This document shows, one piece after another, positions 1 to 5,448 of a stretch of DNA of 7,742 nt. Made by a program: the position numbers and the translations under genes. Positions within the stretch are counted from its first letter, which is position 1. The number at the start of each line of letters is the position of its first letter. The stretch spans positions 1 to 7,742 of the forward strand of contig CAZXUI010000112.1 in assembly GCA_964643885.1 (NCBI GenBank), given 5' to 3'. The DNA comes from CAADGL01 sp964643885. GTDB taxonomy: Bacteria > Planctomycetota > Phycisphaerae > UBA1845 > Fen-1342. The notes beneath the pieces are model-generated. The model saw only the letters and a list, made by a program, of their open reading frames with translations, was not told where the DNA came from and searched no databases.

Positions 1-56
1 CCGATGCGGGTGGTTCCGTAGTCGATTCCGGCCCATCGTCCAATAAAAATCGCCAT
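1..56 (-). CDS. ruvX: RuvX/YqgF putative Holliday junction resolvase, N-terminal fragment
   Basis: Only the first 18 codons are in the window; the gene continues beyond position 1. The minus strand reads MAIFIGRWAGIDYGTTRI and the two remaining bases fit a following Gly. GIDYGTxRIG is the hallmark N-terminal beta-hairpin of the RuvX/YqgF family (RNase H-like fold), and Asp12 would be the first catalytic carboxylate. Family members act in the cytoplasm and have been linked to Holliday junction resolution and to 16S rRNA 5'-end maturation. FGGY kinases and Hsp70 share a GID-x-GTT start, but the following R-I-G points to RuvX. Thr16 replaces the Lys often found there. No strong Shine-Dalgarno precedes the ATG at 56 (only a weak CTGGA). 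The gene is divergent from rpoB, with a 298-bp shared upstream region. Confidence 0.8.
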   Translation of the reverse strand, partial: MAIFIGRWAGIDYGTTRI

Positions 57-85
57 TTTGTTGGTCCAGGTTGCTTCTGGCAAGA

Positions 86-114
86 ATCATACCGTCGCGA
101 GAGTATTTTGCCGA
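86..114 (-). promoter_or_regulatory. Candidate sigma70-type promoter for ruvX
   Basis: On the minus strand, TCGGCA (114-109; 4 of 6 match to TTGACA) is followed after exactly 17 bp by TATGAT (91-86; 5 of 6 match to TATAAT). Transcription would start near position 79, giving a leader of about 20 nt to the ruvX ATG at 56. The -35 box lies only 7 bp from the -35 box of the opposed rpoB promoter. The assignment rests on consensus match and position only. Confidence 0.4.
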
Positions 115-121
115 GCGGGGC

Positions 122-149
122 TTGCAGGCGCCTGCCACGGGGCTATAAT
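122..149 (+). promoter_or_regulatory. Sigma70-type promoter for rpoB
   Basis: A perfect -10 box TATAAT (144-149) is preceded after 16 bp by TTGCAG (122-127; the TTG of the -35 consensus matches, the rest does not). In this GC-rich DNA a perfect -10 stands out. Transcription would begin near 156 and leave an untranslated leader of about 200 nt before the rpoB ATG at 355. It is the only convincing promoter seen upstream of the rpoB-to-rpoC run, so it may drive the whole set. Confidence 0.6.
124..135. repeat. 12-bp perfect palindrome within the rpoB promoter
   Basis: GCAGGCGCCTGC is a perfect inverted repeat without spacer. It overlaps the last four bases of the rpoB -35 box and fills the first half of the spacer before the -10 box. 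A dimeric regulator bound there would block polymerase, so it is a candidate operator. GC-rich DNA produces such palindromes by chance fairly often, and no regulator can be named. Confidence 0.3.
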
Positions 150-238
150 CGCGCGCTTGCGGATGGCCGGCCCGCTGATGGTCCGGCTCGTGGCACGGCG
201 TGCGGGATCGACATTCTACATCAAGCTTCATGCGCCCA

Positions 239-299
239 CTTCGATCTGCGGAGCGTGGTACTTCTCCGGTCACCCACGACCGGGACGGCTCCGCTGAAG
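239..299 (+). promoter_or_regulatory. Candidate structured rpoB leader RNA
   Basis: Within the predicted leader (about 156-354) three complementary pairs nest around one centre: CTTC 239-242 with GAAG 296-299, GCGGAGC 248-254 with GCTCCGC 288-294, and CCGGTC 266-271 with GACCGG 278-283 around a 6-nt ACCCAC loop. All listed pairs are Watson-Crick. The internal loops are asymmetric (for example 255-265 against 284-287). No U-run follows, so this is not an intrinsic terminator. It could be an autoregulatory or RNA-processing element. Nothing else in 57-354 looks genic; the rpoB ribosome binding site GAGGAA sits at 341-346. Confidence 0.35.
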
Positions 300-354
300 C
301 CCGCCGTGATCCCGGCTTGCTGATTCTCTGGCATTAGCGCGAGGAACTGACTCG

Positions 355-3300
355 ATGAATTTTCGCAGCGTATGCGACTTCAGCCGCTATGGCGACGCGA
401 TCTCGATTCCCGACCTGATCCAGATTCAGACGGAGTCCTACGCCCGCTTTCTGCAGCAGGAAACCGATCCCGGCAAGCGCGAGCCGCTGGGGCTGGAGGG
501 TCTGCTGCGCGAGGTGTTCCCGATCGAGAGCTACGACGGGAGCATGCGGCTCGAGTACCTCGACTATGGCCTGGACAAACCGCGCTACACGCCCGATGAG
601 TGCCGCGAGCTCGGCCTGACCTTCGGGATGCCTTTCCGCATCCGGGTGCGGCTGCACCGCAAGGACAAGGAGGAGGTGCCCGAGGAGGCGATCTACCTGG
701 GCGAAATCCCGTGCATGATCGGCGGGGGCGAGTTCATCGTGAACGGCTCGGAGCGCGTGATCGTCTCGCAGCTCCATCGTTCGCCCGGGGTGGATTTCGT
801 CAAGGAGAGCGCCGAGGGCGACCGCGCCCTGCACGCCTGCCGCATCATCCCGGAGCGCGGGAGCTGGATCGAGATCAACGTCACCCGCAAGGACCTGCTG
901 GCGGTCCGCATCGACCAGAGCAGCAAGATTCCCGCGACGACCTTCCTGCGGGCGATGGACGAGAAGTTCGGCAGCGACGAGGCGATCGTGCGCGCGTTCT
1001 ACGACGTGAAGCGCGTCAAGACCAGCGACATCAAGCCCGAGATGTACGCCGCCAGCCCGATCGTGGACCCCGACACCGGCGAGGAGCTGGTGCGGGCGGG
1101 CGTGCAGATCGGCGAGGCCGTCAACAAGATCCGCGAGAGCTCGATCAAGCAGGCCGACGTGATCGCCAAGGTCGCGGACACGATCATCCTCAACACCCTA
1201 GCCGAGGACAACAGCCGCACGCACGAAGAGGCGCTGCTGCGCATCTACGCCCGTCTGCGGCCGGGCAACCCGGTGCAGCTCGACAAGGCCCGCAAGCTGT
1301 TCCACGAGAAGTTCTACGACGAGAACCGCTACCGGCTGGGCAAGGTCGGGCGGTTCCGGCTGAATCGCAAGTTCGAGCAGGGCGTCTCGGAGACGGAGAT
1401 GGCCCTCAAGCCCGAGGATTTCGTCAGCGCGCTGCGCTACCTGCTGGCGCTGCGGGCGGGCGAGGGCCAGGTCGACGACATCGACCACCTGGGCAACCGC
1501 CGGCTGCGGACGATCGACGAGCTGGCCTCCGATGAGCTGCGCAAGGGATTCCTGAAGCTGCGGCGGACCGTCCAGGAGCGGATGAGCCTCAAGGAGCCGG
1601 ACAGCATCCAGAAGATATCCGAGCTGGTGAACACCAAGAGCATCAGCAGCGCGATCGACTTTTTCTTCGGCCGCAGCGAGCTGAGCCAGGTGGTGGACCA
1701 GACGAATCCGCTGAGTCAGCTCACGCACGAGCGGCGGCTTTCGGCGCTCGGCCCGGGCGGTCTGAACCGCAAGCGGGCCGGTTTCGAGGTGCGCGACGTG
1801 CACATCTCGCACTACGGCCGGGTGTGTCCGATCGAGACGCCGGAAGGGGTGAACATCGGCCTGATCGCCTCGCTGGGCATCTACAGTGCGGTGGACGAAT
1901 ACGGTTTTCTGATCACGCCCTATCGCAAGGTGGAGCGGGGCAAGGTCAACGGCCAGATCGTGAACCTGCGGGCGGATGAGGAGATGCGTGCCACGCTGGC
2001 TCCGCCGGACGTGGTGACGCCAGTGCAGGACGGCACGAAGATGCCGAAGATCGAGCCGAAGGAGGAGTGGCTGTCGCGGCGGGCGAAGGGCGGCAGCGAT
2101 TCGCGTCCGTCGGCCAGGCTCAAGGACGGCACGCTGCTGGCCCGCGTGCAGGGCGACATCAAGCAGGTGACGGCGGGCGACATCGACTACGTGGACATCT
2201 CGCCGAAGCAGACGGTCGGTATTTCGGCGTCGCTGATTCCGTTCCTCGAGCACGACGACGCGAACCGCGCGCTGATGGGCTCGAACATGCAGCGGCAGGC
2301 CGTGCCGCTGCTGCGGACGGAGCCGCCGATTATCGCGACGGGGATGGAGCGGGCGGTGGCGGAGAACAGCGGCATGGTGATCCGCGCCCGCCGCAACGGC
2401 AAGGTGACCTACGTGGACGCGCAGCGGATCGTCCTCGACGACACCGACGAGTACGAGCTGCGCAAGTTCGTCGGCCTGAACGAGCGCACCTGCCTGAACC
2501 AGCGTCCGGTGGTCAAGCCGGGCGAGAAGGTCAAGGCGGGGCAGATCATCGCCGACGGCGCCGCCACGCATCAGGGCGAGCTGGCCCTGGGCCGCAACGT
2601 GCTGGTCGCCTTCATGACCTTCGACGGCTACAACTTCGAGGACGCCATTCTGATCAGCGAACGGCTGGTCAAGAATGACGCCTTCACGAGCATCCACATC
2701 GAGAGCCACGACATCGAGATTCGCGAGACGAAGCTCGGGCGCGAGGAGTTCACCCGCGACATCCCGAACGTCTCGGAGCGGGCCCTGCGCAACCTGGACG
2801 AGCGCGGCATCGTCCGCGTCGGAACCCGCGTCGGCCCCGGCGACATCCTGGTCGGCAAAGTCAGCCCCAAGAGCAAGAGCGAGCTGAGCCCGGAAGAGAA
2901 GCTGCTGCACGCGATCTTCGGGCGGGCCGGCGAGGACGTGAAGAACGACTCGCTCGAGCTGCCGGCCGGTCAGGAAGGCATCGTCATCGGCGCCCGGCAC
3001 TTCAGCCGCCGCACGCACCTGAGCGACGAGCAGAAGAAGGACATCGACCGGCAGATGAAGGCCTTCCAGGCCGAGTGCGACGAGAAGCGGATCGCGCTGT
3101 TCCGGCGGATGGTCGACGCGATCGAGACGGCCGTCGAGCAGGTCATCGTCGACCCGACCAGCAAGCAGAAGGTCGGCCGCAGCGCCGTCCCCGAGGTGAT
3201 CATCGAGCAGATCGAGAGCTTCAATCTGAGCTGGGTCAAGCCGGCCTCCAAGCGGCCGGAGGCCGAGGAGATCTACAGGCAGTACTGGCCCAAGCTGGAG

Positions 3301-4182
3301 GCCATCCGCGAGGAGTGCGAGCGGCGGCTGGGGCACATGAAGCGCGGCGACGAGCTGCCCAGCGGCGTGCTGGAGATGGTCAAGGTGTACGTGGCCACCA
3401 AGCGGACGCTGAGCGTGGGCGACAAGATGGCCGGGCGGCACGGCAACAAGGGTGTGATCGCCCGCCTGATGGCGGAAGAGGACATGCCCTTCATGGCCGA
3501 CGGGACGCCGGTCGACATCTGCCTGAACCCGCTGGGCGTGCCGAGCCGCATGAACGTGGGCCAGATTCTGGAGACGCATCTGGGCTGGGCCGCGGCGGTG
3601 CTGGGCTTCCAGGTGGTCACGCCGGTTTTCGACGGGGCGACGGAGAAGCAGATCCGGGCCTGCGTGGAGGCGGCCAACGAGCACGTCCGCAAGCGCAGCG
3701 GCGATCGGGAGGCGGTGCAGAGCGCGGGCCAGACGGGCGAGCTGCTGGTCGAGATGCCGCCGAGCGGGAAGATCACGCTCTACGACGGGCGGACGGGCGA
3801 GCCGCTCGATCAGCCGGTGACGGTGGGCTTCATGTACCTGCTGAAGCTGCACCACCTGGTGGATGACAAGATTCACGCCCGCAGCACGGGCCCGTACTCG
3901 CTGATCACGCAGCAGCCTCTGGGCGGCAAGGCCCGCACGGGCGGGCAGCGTTTCGGCGAAATGGAGGTCTGGGGATTGGAGGCCTACGGCGCCGCGTACG
4001 TGCTTCAGGAGCTGCTGACGGTCAAGAGCGACGACGTCGAGGGCCGCACGAAGATCTATGAGAGCATGGTGAAGGGGACGCACACGCTGGATGCCGGTAC
4101 GCCGGTCAGCTTCGACGTGCTGTGTAACGAGATTCGCGGGCTGGGACTGAACATCCAGCTCGAGAAGCGCAAGCTCGGCTAG
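355..4182 (+). CDS. rpoB: DNA-directed RNA polymerase subunit beta
   Basis: Complete 1275-aa beta subunit of the cytoplasmic core RNA polymerase, which forms one pincer and half of the active centre. Landmarks in order: protrusion block GEIPCMIGGGEFIVNGSERV (116-135) with SQLHRSPGV following; rifampicin pocket 443-465, with Q445, D448, H458, R461 and S463 matching E. coli Q513, D516, H526, R529 and S531; IETPEG near 493-498; active-site E762-D763 (E. coli E813-D814); KMAGRHGNKG 1024-1033, with Lys1024 and Lys1032 matching E. coli K1065 and K1073; and the C-terminal GGQRFGEMEVW and LTVKSDDVEGR blocks. A helical charged insertion at about 885-1015 corresponds to the region of E. coli beta-i9. 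The start is fixed by GAGGAA (341-346) and family alignment; the stop is TAG. An extra, highly charged stretch sits at about 563-592. E. coli beta is 1342 aa. Codon use is strongly GC-ending. Confidence 0.99.
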   Translation: MNFRSVCDFSRYGDAISIPDLIQIQTESYARFLQQETDPGKREPLGLEGLLREVFPIESYDGSMRLEYLDYGLDKPRYTPDECRELGLTFGMPFRIRVRLHRKDKEEVPEEAIYLGEIPCMIGGGEFIVNGSERVIVSQLHRSPGVDFVKESAEGDRALHACRIIPERGSWIEINVTRKDLLAVRIDQSSKIPATTFLRAMDEKFGSDEAIVRAFYDVKRVKTSDIKPEMYAASPIVDPDTGEELVRAGVQIGEAVNKIRESSIKQADVIAKVADTIILNTLAEDNSRTHEEALLRIYARLRPGNPVQLDKARKLFHEKFYDENRYRLGKVGRFRLNRKFEQGVSETEMALKPEDFVSALRYLLALRAGEGQVDDIDHLGNRRLRTIDELASDELRKGFLKLRRTVQERMSLKEPDSIQKISELVNTKSISSAIDFFFGRSELSQVVDQTNPLSQLTHERRLSALGPGGLNRKRAGFEVRDVHISHYGRVCPIETPEGVNIGLIASLGIYSAVDEYGFLITPYRKVERGKVNGQIVNLRADEEMRATLAPPDVVTPVQDGTKMPKIEPKEEWLSRRAKGGSDSRPSARLKDGTLLARVQGDIKQVTAGDIDYVDISPKQTVGISASLIPFLEHDDANRALMGSNMQRQAVPLLRTEPPIIATGMERAVAENSGMVIRARRNGKVTYVDAQRIVLDDTDEYELRKFVGLNERTCLNQRPVVKPGEKVKAGQIIADGAATHQGELALGRNVLVAFMTFDGYNFEDAILISERLVKNDAFTSIHIESHDIEIRETKLGREEFTRDIPNVSERALRNLDERGIVRVGTRVGPGDILVGKVSPKSKSELSPEEKLLHAIFGRAGEDVKNDSLELPAGQEGIVIGARHFSRRTHLSDEQKKDIDRQMKAFQAECDEKRIALFRRMVDAIETAVEQVIVDPTSKQKVGRSAVPEVIIEQIESFNLSWVKPASKRPEAEEIYRQYWPKLEAIREECERRLGHMKRGDELPSGVLEMVKVYVATKRTLSVGDKMAGRHGNKGVIARLMAEEDMPFMADGTPVDICLNPLGVPSRMNVGQILETHLGWAAAVLGFQVVTPVFDGATEKQIRACVEAANEHVRKRSGDREAVQSAGQTGELLVEMPPSGKITLYDGRTGEPLDQPVTVGFMYLLKLHHLVDDKIHARSTGPYSLITQQPLGGKARTGGQRFGEMEVWGLEAYGAAYVLQELLTVKSDDVEGRTKIYESMVKGTHTLDAGTPVSFDVLCNEIRGLGLNIQLEKRKLG

Positions 4183-4246
4183 GTCCGCCGGCCGTCCGCC
4201 GGGCCGGCCAGCCGCGCGTTGCGGGCGGCGGGCGCTCGGCGGAGCG
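4183..4246 (+). promoter_or_regulatory. GC-rich repeat and hairpin region after rpoB
   Basis: The 85-bp gap after rpoB is almost pure G/C. It holds a 9-bp direct repeat GTCCGCCGG (4183-4191 and 4194-4202), a 7-bp stem GCCGGCC 4187-4193 with GGCCGGC 4202-4208 (8-nt loop), and a smaller hairpin CGCTC 4233-4237 with GAGCG 4242-4246 (GGCG loop). No T-run follows either stem, so a classical intrinsic terminator is unlikely. A pause, partial attenuation or RNA-processing site between rpoB and the downstream genes is possible. Base composition alone could also generate these pairings. Confidence 0.3.
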
Positions 4247-4267
4247 GGCCGCAGTCAGGAGAACGTC

Positions 4268-4759
4268 ATGCTCGAGATCACCTACGGGACGGGCAGCGAT
4301 ACCGATGCGAAGGAGCTGGCTGAGCTTTATGAGCGGCTGGGGCATGACATCGGGGCGGAGCCGCCGGAGCTGGCGACGATGGTGGACCGCAGCGCGGCGT
4401 TCGTGACGGCGCGTCAGGAGGGCCGGCTGGTGGGGATCGCCCGCGGGGTTTGCGACGGAGTTCGCGGCTACCTGACGGAGTGCAAGCTGCTGCCGGAGCT
4501 TCAGGGTCCGGCGGCGGTGACTCGGCGTGACGGGCGGATCGAGCACGACAAGCATGGGATCGCGGCGGAGATGGCCCGGCGGGTGCTGGAGCGGATGTCC
4601 GAGAAGGGGGTGCGGCGGATCGACGTTCTGGCGTGGGGGACGGAAGTTGATTTTCTGGAGGAGCTTGGGTTCAAGCGCCAGGGAGGGCTGGTGTGTCTGA
4701 CCAAGCAGTGCGAGCGCGAGCCGTCCGGGAACGTGTTGGCGGGTTCGGCGAGCCGTTGA
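4268..4759 (+). CDS. GNAT-fold N-acetyltransferase-like protein
   Basis: A 163-aa protein with the layout of the GCN5-related acetyltransferase superfamily, whose members transfer acetyl from acetyl-CoA to amines of proteins, tRNA or small molecules. N-terminal helix ELAELYERLG (16-25); beta strands FVTARQEGRLVGIARGV (45-61) and RGYLTECKLLPEL (66-78); a candidate acetyl-CoA pyrophosphate loop DKHGIAAEM (94-102) followed by helix ARRVLERMSEKG (103-114); strand RRIDVLAW (116-123); and the typical C-terminal FLEELGFKRQGG (129-140). Between the beta4-like strand and the loop lies an extra stretch of about 14 residues (PAAVTRRDGRIEHD), so the usual contiguous Q/R-x-x-G-x-G/A signature is interrupted. 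Substrate unknown. An AGGAG site (4257-4261) lies 6 nt before the ATG. The gene ends 9 nt before the HEPN gene, whose ribosome binding site overlaps its stop, which suggests translational coupling. About 15% of codons end in A/T by hand count, between rpoB and the HEPN pair. Confidence 0.75.
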   Translation: MLEITYGTGSDTDAKELAELYERLGHDIGAEPPELATMVDRSAAFVTARQEGRLVGIARGVCDGVRGYLTECKLLPELQGPAAVTRRDGRIEHDKHGIAAEMARRVLERMSEKGVRRIDVLAWGTEVDFLEELGFKRQGGLVCLTKQCEREPSGNVLAGSASR

Positions 4760-4768
4760 GGGGGGCGG

Positions 4769-5161
4769 ATGGCCGAGTGGAACGAAATCGCGATGGGCAA
4801 CCTGAAAGCGGCGCAGCTTCTCGGCGACGCCGGTCAGTTCCGCAGTTGCGTAAGCCGGGCGTGCTACGCTGCTTTTTCCGCGGTCGCATACGCGCTGCGG
4901 GCACACGCCCCGTTCGGCAGCGGGCGCGAAGCGCCCCCGCACCATGCGGTGATCGGGCTGATGCACAAGCACCTAGCGCACGGACGATCTGCCGCGCGGC
5001 TGCGCGCCATGAAGGCGATGATTCGCCGGCTGTACACCGATCGTATCAGTGCGGACTACAAAGCCGGTGCAACGGTGGACGTGCAGCTCGCGCTCAGATC
5101 GCGGATGGACGCGCATCGGGTGTGCAAAGAACTGAAGGTATTTCATGCATCCAGTAACTGA
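4769..5161 (+). CDS. HEPN domain-containing protein
   Basis: A 130-aa, all-helical-looking protein matching the HEPN family (PF05168 type): an N-terminal W4-x2-I-A then helix NLKAAQLL (11-18), the signature VSRACYAAFSAVAYALRA (28-45), H58-H59-x-V, and RRLYTDRISADYKAG (86-100) before a last helix. HEPN proteins include RNase toxins, RNA-processing factors and accessory subunits of nucleotidyltransferase pairs. The R-x4-6-H RNase motif is not evident at a conserved place; R110-x5-H116 fits the spacing but may be chance. The protein is basic (about +10, not counting His). GAGGGG (4758-4763) overlaps the stop of the GNAT gene and serves the ATG. Its end overlaps the next gene by 17 nt. About 25% of codons end in A/T, far more than in rpoB, which hints at a different origin or lower expression. 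Confidence 0.8.
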   Translation: MAEWNEIAMGNLKAAQLLGDAGQFRSCVSRACYAAFSAVAYALRAHAPFGSGREAPPHHAVIGLMHKHLAHGRSAARLRAMKAMIRRLYTDRISADYKAGATVDVQLALRSRMDAHRVCKELKVFHASSN

Positions 5162-5408
5162 CGAGGAGCGGAAGAGAATCGTCCAGCTCGCGCGAAAATA
5201 CCTGGAGAAGCACCAGCCGAGCAACTATCGCCTCGAGGTGATCGAGGATGCCATTGAGCAGGATGACGACTGGTATCACGTGGTGGTGGAACCCTCGCGT
5301 CAGGAGGTTCGCACCTACGACTACAGCGAGCGGCTCGTGGAGGCGGAGCTGGACCTTCAGGAGCACGAGAAAGTAAAAGTCCTTCTTGTTCCGGCGCTTC
5401 CGGCGTGA
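5145..5408 (+). CDS. Small acidic protein paired with the HEPN gene
   Basis: An 87-aa protein I cannot assign to a named family. An N-terminal helix (about 6-23, TDEERKRIVQLARKYLEKH) is followed by alternating strands (YRLEVIEDAI 28-37; WYHVVVEP 43-50; EVRTYDYSE 54-62), an acidic helix (63-75) and a C-terminal strand KVKVLLVPALPA (76-87). The net charge is about -8. I have the impression of a recurring planctomycete small-protein type ending in a VLLVPALP-like motif, but this is unverified. It has no nucleotidyltransferase motif, so this is not a HepT/MntA pair. GAAGG (5134-5138) lies 6 nt before the ATG, and the frame overlaps the HEPN gene by 17 nt, so the two are surely co-expressed. A role as antitoxin or binding partner of the basic HEPN protein is inference. 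About 26% of codons end in A/T. Confidence 0.75.
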   Translation: MHPVTDEERKRIVQLARKYLEKHQPSNYRLEVIEDAIEQDDDWYHVVVEPSRQEVRTYDYSERLVEAELDLQEHEKVKVLLVPALPA

Positions 5409-5417
5409 GTAATGCAA

Positions 5418-5433
5418 ACGGCCCGCGGGCCGT
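5418..5433. repeat. 16-bp perfect palindrome in the rpoC upstream gap
   Basis: ACGGCCCGCGGGCCGT is a perfect, spacer-free inverted repeat in the 40-bp gap between the small acidic protein gene and rpoC. As RNA it can form a 6-bp stem (ACGGCC with GGCCGT) around a CGCG loop, ending 2 nt before the rpoC ribosome binding site GGAG (5436-5439). It could be a protein-binding site, an RNA processing site, or a hairpin affecting rpoC translation. No U-run follows, which argues against a terminator. Confidence 0.5.
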
Positions 5434-5448
5434 CTGGAGCGAATAACG

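Noticed and set aside
58..297. A 79-codon frame starting with TTG upstream of rpoB, or its shorter ATG versions from 163 and 178 as a leader peptide
   Set aside because: It spans the promoter, lacks a ribosome binding site at every candidate start, and the product has no recognisable features. A translated leader cannot be excluded but has no support.
1198..4083. A 961-codon open frame on the minus strand, antisense to rpoB
   Set aside because: It lies opposite a certain rpoB, is dominated by Leu, Arg, His, Val, Ala and Asp with no recognisable domain, and is the expected by-product of strong GC-ending codon use on the other strand.
4183..4267. Intrinsic terminator after rpoB
   Set aside because: Hairpins exist but none is followed by a run of T, and the next gene starts within 85 bp on the same strand.
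4106..4972. A 288-codon minus-strand frame across the rpoB end, GNAT and HEPN genes
   Set aside because: It crosses three plus-strand genes with good ribosome binding sites and family signatures, and its product looks like an antisense shadow rich in Arg, Pro and His.
4769..5408. HepT/MntA-type toxin-antitoxin pair
   Set aside because: The partner has none of the nucleotidyltransferase glycine and aspartate motifs and lies downstream as an 87-aa protein of another kind.
5386..5413. Possible separate promoter for rpoC (TTGTTC, 16 bp, AGTAAT)
   Set aside because: Both boxes are poor matches and lie largely inside the end of the small acidic gene; not enough to call without mapped transcription starts.
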